From contig URFG01000015.1 in assembly GCA_900547095.1 (NCBI GenBank), positions 1-25,978 of the forward strand: DNA of 25,978 bases. Direction: 5' to 3'. The position numbers were made by a program, and so were the translations under genes. The number at the start of each line of letters is the position of its first letter. Positions within the stretch are counted from its first letter, which is position 1. The notes beneath the pieces are model-generated. The model did not search any database. It was not told the DNA's origin and saw only the letters and a list, made by a program, of their open reading frames with translations. This DNA comes from an uncultured Oscillospiraceae bacterium (GTDB lineage Bacteria; Bacillota; Clostridia; Oscillospirales; Acutalibacteraceae). This document shows positions 1 through 6,366 of the stretch, in pieces.

Positions 1-1
1 T

Positions 2-247
2 GCAGTGGCTACCTTGCGGGATGGCGGCTTTCTCACAATGGACGAAGATCACTTTCTCCATCTGACCGATGTGGGCCGCGAGGTAGCCGAAAAAATCTAC
101 GAGCGTCACTGCTTCTTTACCGAGCAGCTTATCACCGCAGGCGTTGACCCCAGGACTGCGGAGGCTGACGCCTGCCGTATTGAACACATCATCAGCGATG
201 AGAGTTTTGATCGGCTGAAAGAGGCAGCCGAACAAGAGCAAAACTAA
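2..247 (+). CDS. DtxR-family metal-dependent transcriptional regulator (3' part)
   Basis: The reading frame is open at the window edge, so only the last ~81 residues are visible and the N-terminal winged helix lies outside. The visible part covers the end of the wing and the dimerisation/metal-binding domain: a beta-hairpin with LTMDEDHF, then a LTDVGREVAEKIYERH helix, then the motif ACRIEH. C-x-x-E-H matches the primary metal ligands of the DtxR/IdeR branch (Cys102, Glu105, His106 in DtxR) better than the Glu-x-x-Glu-His of MntR, which hints at iron. Regulators of this type are common cargo of clostridial conjugative elements. The GTG at position 5 is internal and is not proposed as the start. 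Its targets cannot be seen here. Confidence 0.85.
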   Translation, partial: AVATLRDGGFLTMDEDHFLHLTDVGREVAEKIYERHCFFTEQLITAGVDPRTAEADACRIEHIISDESFDRLKEAAEQEQN

Positions 248-420
248 AACCGAATAAGCCAAGCGATCCTGCCCCGCAAGACGGGGAAAGAAAAAAACCG
301 TTGCAGGGCAGGCAGCTTTGTGCGCCCAAAATGGATTTTCCGGGTACTGCGGCGGTTTTGAGTAACATCAAGGCCGCCGTTCCTTATGCCCTCGACAAAG
401 GAGTGACGACTACACGCTGA

Positions 421-449
421 CACGGCGGCTTTAGGAGGGAGCCGCCGTG
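421..449 (+). promoter_or_regulatory. Hairpin presenting or hiding a ribosome binding site
   Basis: A perfect 10-bp inverted repeat, CACGGCGGCT (421-430) and AGCCGCCGTG (440-449), encloses the loop TTAGGAGGG. The loop is a near-perfect Shine-Dalgarno sequence, and the 3' arm ends in GTG, the start codon of a 19-codon frame at 447. Folding would bury the start codon and expose the ribosome site in the loop. Translational control is inferred. Confidence 0.5.
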
Positions 450-506
450 AAGCAAAGACCGCTTCGACATAATTCGGCAGGGATTTACCTGTCAAAAAAA
501 GCCTGA
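447..506 (+). CDS. Putative 19-residue peptide, unknown function
   Basis: The GTG start at 447 lies 8 bases after AGGAGG (433-438). The frame MKQRPLRHNSAGIYLSKKA ends at TGA 504-506. It is basic and has no recognisable domain. Support comes only from the excellent ribosome site and the hairpin around it. It could be a leader peptide for the downstream sigma-like gene, a small element-encoded peptide, or chance. The rest of 248-714 holds no other convincing gene; it contains this hairpin, an operator-like site and a terminator-like hairpin. Confidence 0.35.
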   Translation: MKQRPLRHNSAGIYLSKKA

Positions 507-534
507 CCGTCAATCGGCCTCCATCTGCTTATGA

Positions 535-548
535 ACAGGCACTATCGT
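535..548 (+). promoter_or_regulatory. Operator-like site matching the XRE repressor operator
   Basis: ACAGGCACTATCGT at 535-548 matches ATAGGCACTATCGT at 1574-1587 in 13 of 14 bases. It lies 170 bases upstream of the sigma-like gene, which suggests that the XRE repressor of this element also acts on the leader of that gene. Confidence 0.5.
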
Positions 549-583
549 GGCTGGTCCATAAGCGTCATAAGTCCTCTTTTAGC

Positions 584-619
584 AGCGCCAGCCGCCGTTC
601 TTCGGATGCTGGCGCTTTT
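584..619 (+). terminator. Hairpin terminator or attenuator before the sigma-like gene
   Basis: A perfect 9-bp stem, AGCGCCAGC (584-592) and GCTGGCGCT (608-616), has a 15-base loop and is followed by TTTTG. It lies about 100 bases upstream of the start at 715, so it may end transcription from the left or act as an attenuator for the sigma-like gene. The T run is short. Confidence 0.55.
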
Positions 620-714
620 GCTTGTCGTTTTTTCGGGAATTTCCCCGAAAGGTGTCGTCCGCCGCCTTCGTTTCGGTTCACCCGTCAACCCGTGAATCGA
701 AATGGAGGTACATA

Positions 715-1140
715 ATGCAGAAGATCAATCTTCGGGAACTGTATCCCGATGTGTATAAAACCGATGTCTTTGTGGACGTGGCCGAGGAAGTCGTGGCCGC
801 GATCCGGGGCCAGGAGCAGGACGATGCCGCCTACGAACGCCGGAAGTTCCGGCACAAGGCCCACTACTCTCTGAACCGGGAGGATGGCATTGAAAACGAT
901 GCCCTCAACCGGCCGCTCACCCCGGAGGAAATCCTGGAGCAGAAGCAGCTGCGAGAGGAAGTGTACGCCGCGCTGATGCAGCTGACCGCCGTTCAGGCCC
1001 GGCGTATCTACGCCCGGTTTTACCTGGGCATGACGGTGGCCGAGATCGCCCGGATCGAGGGTGCTGACCGCCGCCGCGTGTGGGAGAGCATCCGGCGCGG
1101 GCTGAAGAAGCTGGCACGACTGCTGGACACGGCCCGATAA
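715..1140 (+). CDS. Sigma-70-family-like regulator of the mobile element
   Basis: A 141-residue protein. The start at 715 is chosen over the longer open frame because GGAGG (704-708) lies 6 bases upstream. The C-terminal third (about residues 88-135) reads as a sigma region 4-like helix-turn-helix: LTAVQARRIYARFYLGMTVAEIA followed by a recognition helix rich in Arg and ending RRGLKKL. The N-terminal half is charged and resembles small sigma-like proteins that clostridial conjugative elements carry beside their excision genes. It probably activates element promoters, either as a true small sigma factor or as a DNA-binding activator. It faces the XRE gene across a shared terminator hairpin, and an operator-like site sits in its leader. 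Confidence 0.75.
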   Translation: MQKINLRELYPDVYKTDVFVDVAEEVVAAIRGQEQDDAAYERRKFRHKAHYSLNREDGIENDALNRPLTPEEILEQKQLREEVYAALMQLTAVQARRIYARFYLGMTVAEIARIEGADRRRVWESIRRGLKKLARLLDTAR

Positions 1141-1168
1141 TCTGACCGCCGCATAACGGCAATAAAGT

Positions 1169-1201
1169 AGCCGGTGGGGGATTTTTATTCCTCCACCGGC
1201 T
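1169..1201. terminator. Bidirectional terminator between convergent genes
   Basis: AGCCGGTGGGGG (1169-1180) pairs with CCTCCACCGGCT (1190-1201), a 12-bp stem with one G-T pair and an ATTTTTATT loop. It sits between the end of the sigma-like gene and the stop codon of the XRE gene, so it can serve both. Flanking T runs are weak. Confidence 0.6.
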
Positions 1202-1581
1202 TACTTATTCTCTAAATGTTCATCTGAGTCAACCCCAGCCGTCTTCACCATCTCTTTCAGTTCATCAGCCAACGCACGGGTCGAGTTTAACAGCACTTTT
1301 CTGGCAGCCGGAGGACACGAAAGGTAAAGCTGCCGCATATCGTTGGCGGCTTGTTCATCTTCTGGCAGATCGAGATTCATCAGAGAATCCAAAGATAAAT
1401 TCAAGACTTTGCAAAAAGCGCGCAGAACCTCAAAAGAAGGGTTCTTCACCCCTCTTTCGCAGCCCTGAACGTGCTTTAGAGAAACGTGGCTCAGATCTGC
1501 GAGTTCCTGCTGCGTCAGTCCTTTTTCCTTACGCGCTTTTTGTATCCTTCGTCCCAGCTCTTTTATCAGTTCCATAGGCAC
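1201..1581 (-). CDS. XRE-family helix-turn-helix repressor of element A
   Basis: About 126 residues. An HTH_3 domain fills residues 7-65 (RRIQKARKEKGLTQQELADL, then SLKHVQGCERGVKNPSFEVL), followed by a ~60-residue helical C-terminus for dimerisation. I place the start at the GTG of 1581 because AAGGAG lies 6 bases upstream; ATG at 1575 or 1599 is possible but has poorer spacing. The start region itself lies within one operator copy (1574-1587), and an inverted copy lies at 1655-1668, so autoregulation is likely. Such repressors keep excision and transfer genes silent. The regulated set probably includes the sigma-like gene; this is inferred from the shared 14-base site. Confidence 0.85.
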   Translation of the reverse strand: MPMELIKELGRRIQKARKEKGLTQQELADLSHVSLKHVQGCERGVKNPSFEVLRAFCKVLNLSLDSLMNLDLPEDEQAANDMRQLYLSCPPAARKVLLNSTRALADELKEMVKTAGVDSDEHLENK

Positions 1582-1587
1582 TATCGT
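1574..1587 (+). promoter_or_regulatory. Operator copy overlapping the XRE start
   Basis: ATAGGCACTATCGT, with the inner palindrome ATAG-GCA-CTAT. It overlaps the translation start of the XRE gene and is the reverse complement (13 of 14 bases) of the site at 1655-1668. Confidence 0.55.
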
Positions 1588-1654
1588 CTCCTTAATCATA
1601 TTTTATCGTGCCCATTTCCTTGCAGGAAGAACCTTATAAAAGGCATTTTTGAGT

Positions 1655-1668
1655 ACGATAGTACCTAT
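1655..1668 (+). promoter_or_regulatory. Inverted operator copy upstream of the XRE gene
   Basis: ACGATAGTACCTAT, with the inner palindrome ATAG-TAC-CTAT, lies about 75 bases upstream of the XRE start. A weaker relative (9 of 14 bases) reads on the minus strand near 1602-1615. The arrangement suggests cooperative autorepression. Confidence 0.55.
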
Positions 1669-2157
1669 TTTATTGTGCTTGTAAGGAGCTTGCGCTGTCC
1701 GCAGCTTTTATGAAGCGGTAAGGAAAAATATTTTTTTCTAATAAATCGCAGCACAGACAGGACAAATCGCCTGTTTTTGTCATGGCTGTCAAGAAGGAGC
1801 TTTTCTTTCGCTGACCTTTGACAACTGAATACACGGCAGAACAGGTACATAACCCGCGCATGAGCGAGTGCAGGACGCCGCGAAGATGGAGCAGCCAGGA
1901 GGTGATGGACAAGCTGTTTCGGAGCGATCAACGTCCCTGTGACCCGGATGGTGGCACATCCGGCGCGATGACGGCGCGGGGGCTTAAAGATACTTCCTCA
2001 CGGCCCGCCAAAGACTTGGGGGGAACCCTGCGGCGCACGCTACGAACGACGCTGCAGAGTTATGACAGCCGCGCCAGCGGAGACCTGTCCTGTCCCCAGC
2101 GTCAGGGATGCGTGGCAAATGTGGCGTAACACAAAAAAAGTTTCAAAATTAGATACC
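1669..2157. other. Gene-poor structured stretch of element A
   Basis: No convincing gene. The first part (to about 1800) is AT-rich. From 1810 it is GC-rich and begins with TTGACA (1818-1823). It contains at least one perfect hairpin, CCGGATG (1944-1950) with CATCCGG (1957-1963). A 103-codon frame from 1818 runs through it, but its composition (many Arg, Ser, Thr, no hydrophobic core) is unlike a folded protein and it has no ribosome site. The stretch may hold regulatory RNA or recombination-related structure for the excision genes. Confidence 0.4.
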
Positions 2158-2187
2158 ATGCGCTGGCAGGCAAAACTGCCAGCGCAT
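2158..2187. repeat. 12-bp perfect inverted repeat upstream of xis
   Basis: ATGCGCTGGCAG (2158-2169) and CTGCCAGCGCAT (2176-2187) form a perfect 12-bp stem with a 6-base loop. No T run follows directly on the plus strand, and on the minus strand the nearest T-rich stretch begins about 10 bases later. It could be a terminator insulating xis or a protein-binding dyad. Confidence 0.6.
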
Positions 2188-2239
2188 TCATGTGATTTTG
2201 AAAGCCACAACCACATCCTTGACAGAAGGGAGAGATTAT

Positions 2240-2470
2240 ATGGAAAAGCTATTTACAAGGAAAGAAGCTGCCAAAATCCTGGGGATCAGTATTGCAACGC
2301 TGGACACAGCCCGCAACAATGGACTGATTTCCTATGTTCAGTATGTGCAAAACGGCTGCGTCTATTTCACAGACGCGAGCCTTCAGGAGTACATCGCAAA
2401 ATTCACGCATCGGGCGAAGCCGGTGGAAAAGTGTGCCACATACCGCAAAGCGCGCAGCGCCGGAGCGTGA
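2240..2470 (+). CDS. xis: Excisionase, MerR-like winged helix-turn-helix
   Basis: A 76-residue basic protein. It has a compact MerR/excisionase fold in residues 1-55: LFTRKEAAKILGISIATLDTA is the helix-turn-helix and VYFTDASLQEYIAKF closes the domain. The start at 2240 is preferred to an in-frame ATG at 2192 because AAGGGAGAG (2226-2234) precedes it. Size, fold and position just ahead of the integrase are those of Tn916-type Xis, which bends the element ends and directs the integrase toward excision. TTGACA at 2219-2224 may be part of a promoter, but it runs into the ribosome site. Confidence 0.8.
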   Translation: MEKLFTRKEAAKILGISIATLDTARNNGLISYVQYVQNGCVYFTDASLQEYIAKFTHRAKPVEKCATYRKARSAGA

Positions 2471-2554
2471 GCCGATCCGTATCCTTGCCGGAATAAGAGG
2501 TGTCTGGTAAAACAAAGATACAGCGCTGAATATGATTCTTGAGAGGTAACGGTA

Positions 2555-3775
2555 TTGGCAAAAAGAAAACGACTAATTCCAGATTATAGCACGGTCACGC
2601 TGAGTGGCTTAGAGTATTACAGGACCCGGATCGAAGACGCCGATGGCAAGCGGGTTGCCCTTTATGCAAGAACCCCCGAAGAACTGTATGACAAAGAAAT
2701 GGAGGCATTGGAGCAGGTCGGTCATGCCCGGTTTCATCGGAAATCGCCAACAGTAGCAGAATACTGTGAGAAATGGCTGCTGATGCAGTCGGTCCATGTG
2801 CGGCAGACCACCTTGACAGATTATACATCCAAGGTGAGGCGGCATATCATTAAGGAATTGGGAGAGATGCGGATGGCAGATGTAACTCTGGATGACATCC
2901 AGCTGGCTCTTGTCCCGGTTTCCAAGAAATCGGCATCGGTCTACAAGTCCGTGGTGATCCTTTATAAATCCATCTTTCGGGCGGCAAAGGAAAGCCATGT
3001 GATTGAAGTGAATCCGACGCTCCATCTAAACGCAAAAGGCGGCGGTATCCCGCAGGAGGACCGCCAGGCGTTGACGGATGAACAGGTCGAGCAACTTTTA
3101 GACGCGATCCGGGACTTGCCACCCTATGTGTTTGTGATGATTGGTTTGTATGCCGGTTTGCGGAGAGAAGAAATCCTCGCGCTCCAATGGGATTCGGTGT
3201 ATTTGGACGCAGAGGCCCCTTATCTGACAGTCCGGCGGGCATGGCATACGGAGCATAATCGGCCAGTCATTCTCACCGAACTAAAGACCAAGGCGGCAGA
3301 GCGGAATATCCCGCTCCCGACCCGCCTGGCAGAGTGTTTGAGGGAGGCGAAGAAAACATCTACCTCTGATTATGTGGTGGCGAATCGGGATGGCGGCCCG
3401 CTGTCCTACACACAGTTTAAGCGGCTGTGGCAATACATTGTGACAAGGACCGCCAGACCGAGAGTGGCAAAGAAGCTGGTAGACGGGAAATATGTGAAGT
3501 ATATCCTCTACCCGCAGCTGGGAGAGAAGGCCCGGAACAACGGTCACTGTGTTTACAGTCTGGATTTCGAGGTCACTCCCCACCAACTCAGACACACCTA
3601 CATAACCAACCTGATTCATTCCTCGGTGGACCCCAAAACGGTGCAGTACCTGGCGGGCCATGAGAGCAGCAAAATCACGATGGATATTTACGCCAAAGTC
3701 AAATACAACCAGCCGGATCAGGTTGTCAAAGCGATGGACGGCGCATTTGCCCAATGGGATGCCATGTGGGCATAG
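2555..3775 (+). CDS. int: Tyrosine recombinase/integrase, first of a tandem pair
   Basis: 406 residues starting at TTG 2555, with GAGAGG 8 bases upstream; the next integrase begins at the equivalent position (MAK), which supports the TTG. Domains: an N-terminal arm-binding domain (about 1-60), a SAM-like core-binding domain (about 65-155, PTVAEYCEKWL onward), and the catalytic domain (about 170-395). All catalytic residues are visible: Arg203 in GLRREE, Lys244 in LKTKAAERNIP, His343 and Arg346 in HQLRH, His369 in LAGHESS and the nucleophile Tyr379 in MDIYAKV. The family integrates and excises Tn916-like elements. A terminator follows, so the second integrase needs its own signals or readthrough. 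Confidence 0.95.
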   Translation: MAKRKRLIPDYSTVTLSGLEYYRTRIEDADGKRVALYARTPEELYDKEMEALEQVGHARFHRKSPTVAEYCEKWLLMQSVHVRQTTLTDYTSKVRRHIIKELGEMRMADVTLDDIQLALVPVSKKSASVYKSVVILYKSIFRAAKESHVIEVNPTLHLNAKGGGIPQEDRQALTDEQVEQLLDAIRDLPPYVFVMIGLYAGLRREEILALQWDSVYLDAEAPYLTVRRAWHTEHNRPVILTELKTKAAERNIPLPTRLAECLREAKKTSTSDYVVANRDGGPLSYTQFKRLWQYIVTRTARPRVAKKLVDGKYVKYILYPQLGEKARNNGHCVYSLDFEVTPHQLRHTYITNLIHSSVDPKTVQYLAGHESSKITMDIYAKVKYNQPDQVVKAMDGAFAQWDAMWA

Positions 3776-3792
3776 AACAGAAAATACAGTAG

Positions 3793-3825
3793 GAGCGAGG
3801 CAGGAACGCCTCGCTCTTTGCTTTT
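3793..3825 (+). terminator. Rho-independent terminator after the first integrase
   Basis: A perfect 9-bp stem GAGCGAGGC (3793-3801) and GCCTCGCTC (3808-3816), with a 6-base loop, is followed by TTTGCTTTT. It lies 18 bases after the stop codon and separates the two integrase genes. Confidence 0.8.
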
Positions 3826-3917
3826 CCCAATCCGTATCTTTGATTCAATCCGGCCTTTCTGATAAAAAAGGGGTGAAGGAACCAATTTGATTTTGCGCAT
3901 AAGAAAGGAAATTATCT

Positions 3918-5141
3918 ATGGCTAAGAAAAAAACAATTCCCCAGTACACCAGCGTAGAGCGAAAAGGAATCCAGTATTACCGCACACGGATTCTGGACGC
4001 CGATGGAAAGCAGGTCAGCCTGTATGCGACAACCTGCGAGGAACTTTATGAGAAGCAATTAGCGGCAAGACGCCAAGTGCAGGAGATCCTCTTTCACCGC
4101 CAACATCCGACCGTTGCGGAGTATTGTGAGAAATGGCTGGTGATGCAGTCTGCAAAAGTTTCGGCAGCCACTTTGAAAGGATACACCTCCAACATGAGGA
4201 ACTACGTCATCAAGCCGATGGGCGATATGTATATGGAGGAAGTGACAGCGGATGACATCCGGCTGGCGCTGGTGCCGCTGTCCAAGAAGTCAGAGGGGCT
4301 GTATAACAAAGTGAATATGCTCATCAAGTGCGTTTTCTATTCGGCGGAGCGCAGCCAGCTCCTTGAAGATAACCCCTGCGCGGGAATATCGGGTAAGGGC
4401 GGGAAGCCGGCACAGAAGAAGGAGGCCCTGAGCGACCAGCAGGTGGCGGTACTTCTGGAGACCATCAAAGGATTGCCGCCTTATCTCTTTGTGATGATCG
4501 GCCTATATGCTGGCCTGCGTCGGGAAGAAGCCCTTGCCCTCCAATGGGATTGCGTGTTCCTGGATGTCCCTACCCCGTACATTTCGGTACGGCGGGCATG
4601 GCGGGCAGAACACAACCGGCCGGTGATCTCTACGGTTCTAAAGACCAAAGCGGCCCGGAGAGACATTCCCATTCCCAAGTGTCTGGCTGACTGTCTGCGG
4701 GAAGCGAAAGCAACCTCTACGTCTGACTATGTGATTGCTGACAGCGAGGGCCAGCCCCTGTCTTACTCACAGTTCAAGCGAGTGTGGCAGTACATTGTTG
4801 TCCGTTCCACCAAGGAGCGCACCTATTATAAATATGTGAACGGACAGAGCATCAAATACACGGTAAAGCCGACGCTGGGAACCAGCCAGAAAAACAACCC
4901 CAGGATTGTCTATACCCTGGATTTTGAAGTGACGCCCCATCAGCTTCGGCATACCTATATTACAAATTTGCTTTATGCAGGCGTTGACCCCAAGACGGTT
5001 CAGTACCTTGCCGGACATGAAAACAGCAAAACAACTATGGACATTTATGCAAAGGTCAAGTACAATAAGCCCGAAGAACTTTTTGATGTAGTGAATCAGG
5101 CGCTTCACCCGTCCGGCACCGCAGATAATGCCGCCGGTTGA
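3918..5141 (+). CDS. int: Tyrosine recombinase/integrase, second of a tandem pair
   Basis: 407 residues, with ATG at 3918 after AAAGGAAA. It aligns end to end with the upstream integrase, with long identical blocks such as FEVTPHQLRHTYITNL and about two thirds identity by eye. The catalytic set is complete: Arg201 (GLRREE), Lys242 (LKTKAARRDIP), His341 and Arg344 (HQLRH), His367 (LAGHENS), Tyr377 (MDIYAKV). Divergence is concentrated in the core-binding domain, the region that helps choose the site, and in the insert before the HQLRH box. It is the last gene of element A. Possible roles are a second integrase with different specificity, a subunit of a hetero-tetramer, or the remnant of a neighbouring element inserted in tandem. 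Confidence 0.95.
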   Translation: MAKKKTIPQYTSVERKGIQYYRTRILDADGKQVSLYATTCEELYEKQLAARRQVQEILFHRQHPTVAEYCEKWLVMQSAKVSAATLKGYTSNMRNYVIKPMGDMYMEEVTADDIRLALVPLSKKSEGLYNKVNMLIKCVFYSAERSQLLEDNPCAGISGKGGKPAQKKEALSDQQVAVLLETIKGLPPYLFVMIGLYAGLRREEALALQWDCVFLDVPTPYISVRRAWRAEHNRPVISTVLKTKAARRDIPIPKCLADCLREAKATSTSDYVIADSEGQPLSYSQFKRVWQYIVVRSTKERTYYKYVNGQSIKYTVKPTLGTSQKNNPRIVYTLDFEVTPHQLRHTYITNLLYAGVDPKTVQYLAGHENSKTTMDIYAKVKYNKPEELFDVVNQALHPSGTADNAAG

Positions 5142-5287
5142 TTGGGTTAAGGGGTAGGACAACCGGGAGCCACCACCTCAAAAAAGCCCGTAAAATCAAG
5201 GAAAAACGGCGCTAAAACGAGAGCAGTACGGTCTTAAAGGCGCTCGCCGTGCACCGCAGTTCTCAAAACGATAATTTCTCTTCTTAT
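5142..5287. other. Probable element A end / attachment region
   Basis: No gene. Composition changes from GC-rich element sequence to AT-rich host between the integrase stop (5141) and the host terminator at 5288. An inverted repeat CCGGTTG (5134-5140) and CAACCGG (5160-5166) spans the end of the integrase. The att core cannot be fixed because the other end of the element is outside the window. Confidence 0.5.
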
Positions 5288-5323
5288 AAAAAATCACTTC
5301 CCGAAAAGGGAAGTGATTTTTTT
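5288..5323 (-). terminator. Terminator of the TM2/DUF2752 operon
   Basis: AAATCACTTCCC (5291-5302) and GGGAAGTGATTT (5308-5319) form a perfect 12-bp stem with loop GAAAA, extended by A and T runs on both sides. It works in both directions and overlaps the end of the DUF2752 gene. Confidence 0.85.
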
Positions 5324-5666
5324 ATATTCTGCTGAAAAACAAAATGATTATTCCTAAGCATATAAGAGAATAAATAACCGCGTCGGCGATTTTTCTGCCA
5401 GTTATTTTTCCGTTCCTTAAAATTGCGAGAAAAAGTATCGGCACGCTCCAAAACATAGGATTAAATTCAAAAGCGGATTTTATATTGCCTTTGAAAAGTG
5501 AAAGATAAGCGCGCGTCATTCCGCAGCCTGGGCAAGTGATACCGAATAATTTTTTAAAAATACAATTTATTCCTGTGAAATAAACTACCGCAACTGAAAA
5601 AAGGAATACAAAAAACTGCAGTATTCCCTTTTTTATAAGCTGATTTTTTGAATTTTTATTTGTCAT
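5322..5666 (-). CDS. DUF2752 membrane protein
   Basis: 114 residues. After a basic N-terminus there is a membrane segment (about 15-34), the family signature TCPGCGMTRA (Cys45, Cys48), and two more hydrophobic segments (about 70-83 and 96-112). This is the pattern of DUF2752, a small polytopic family of unknown role with a conserved C-P-x-C-G loop. The start overlaps the stop of the upstream TM2 gene by ATGA, so the two are translationally coupled. The pairing suggests a joint envelope function, but none is established. Confidence 0.8.
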   Translation of the reverse strand: MTNKNSKNQLIKKGILQFFVFLFSVAVVYFTGINCIFKKLFGITCPGCGMTRAYLSLFKGNIKSAFEFNPMFWSVPILFLAILRNGKITGRKIADAVIYSLICLGIIILFFSRI

Positions 5667-6067
5667 TCAGAAAGCGGAATCCCGTTTGCGTCGGTATCTA
5701 TCTTGCCGCAAAAGATAAGAATTCCCTCAATAAATCCCCATATAGTTCCTATAGATCCGCAGCTTAAAAGTGTTAGAGCGATCTGAGCTATTCCTTTACC
5801 GTTGTATCCCAAATAGAAGTTATGAACTCCGAAACCGCCGAGGAAAAGGCCGAGAAGACCGGCTGTTAATTTTGATTTCTGCATTGATGGATCTATCTGA
5901 ACTTTATTTTCTATAACATGGCCGCAGTTAACGCAGAAAGCGGCACCCGGCTCTATTTCTTTTCCGCAATTCTGGCAGAATTTATTCCCCGTTCCCTTTT
6001 CAAATCCGCATTTAACGCATACGGCGGCGTTTTCATCAATTTCGTTTCCGCAATTTCTGCAAAACAT
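5663..6067 (-). CDS. Double zinc-ribbon TM2-domain protein
   Basis: 134 residues from ATG 6067, chosen because GGAG lies 8 bases upstream; a GTG at 6076 would overlap that site. Two zinc ribbons come first: Cys3/Cys6/Cys17/Cys20 and Cys31/Cys34/Cys45/Cys48 (FCRNCG, VCVKCG, FCQNCG, FCVNCG). A linker leads to a TM2 domain (about 65-122) with the GGFGVHNFYLGYNGKG turn between two hydrophobic helices. Such proteins are membrane-anchored and of unknown function; the ribbons would face the cytosol. It heads a two-gene operon with the DUF2752 protein from the promoter at 6098-6126. Confidence 0.85.
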   Translation of the reverse strand: MFCRNCGNEIDENAAVCVKCGFEKGTGNKFCQNCGKEIEPGAAFCVNCGHVIENKVQIDPSMQKSKLTAGLLGLFLGGFGVHNFYLGYNGKGIAQIALTLLSCGSIGTIWGFIEGILIFCGKIDTDANGIPLSE

Positions 6068-6097
6068 AATATCCACTCCATACTTTTTATTAATTTT

Positions 6098-6126
6098 ATA
6101 TTATCATACTTTAAAAATTATTTCAA
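6098..6126 (-). promoter_or_regulatory. Sigma-A promoter of the TM2/DUF2752 operon
   Basis: Minus strand: TTGAAA (6126-6121), a 17-base spacer, TAATAT (6103-6098). It lies 31 bases upstream of the TM2 start. Confidence 0.65.
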
Positions 6127-6140
6127 GTGTTATAAAAAGA

Positions 6141-6169
6141 TTGACAAATTTAATAGCTTGTACTATAAT
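6141..6169 (+). promoter_or_regulatory. Consensus sigma-A promoter for the ilvE leader
   Basis: TTGACA (6141-6146), a spacer of exactly 17 bases, TATAAT (6164-6169): both hexamers are perfect. Transcription would begin near 6176 and give a leader of about 190 bases before ilvE. It is back-to-back with the TM2 promoter. Confidence 0.85.
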
Positions 6170-6175
6170 ATTTTG

Positions 6176-6345
6176 CGTAACAGTTTTCCTTTTTTCAGAG
6201 AGGCGGCGTTCGGTGCGAGCCGTCATTAAAGGAGTATTTTAATAACTGCAGCGTTAATAAAAAGGCAGAAAACCTGTCGTCATTTGAGTTGCATCGCGGA
6301 TGTTCTTCACCCGTCTCAAAGAAATTTGAGGCGGTTTTTTGCGTT
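6176..6345 (+). promoter_or_regulatory. T-box-like leader with terminator/antiterminator
   Basis: After the promoter comes CAGAGAGGCGGC with the distal loop CGGTGCGAGCCG, resembling T-box stem I. CAGTT (6181-6185) can pair with AACTG (6244-6248) at its base. Downstream, TTTGAG (6283-6288) can pair with CTCAAA (6315-6320) as an antiterminator. CTCAAA can instead pair with TTTGAG (6325-6330) inside the terminator CCGTCTCAAA-GAAA-TTTGAGGCGG followed by TTTTTT. The T-box core reads GAGTTGCATCGCGGA where GAGTGGTACCGCGGA is usual. Uncharged tRNA for a branched-chain amino acid would be the expected signal. The specifier codon could not be placed with confidence. Confidence 0.65.
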
Positions 6346-6366
6346 TTTAAAGAAAGGATGTTTTTT

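Noticed and set aside
244..513. Minus-strand 89-codon ORF after the DtxR gene
   Set aside because: It overlaps the hairpin and tiny ORF on the other strand, has no ribosome site, and its product has no recognisable domain.
1818..2129. 103-codon ORF in the gene-poor part of element A
   Set aside because: No ribosome site, low-complexity composition rich in Arg, Ser and Thr, and no recognisable fold; better explained as structured non-coding sequence.
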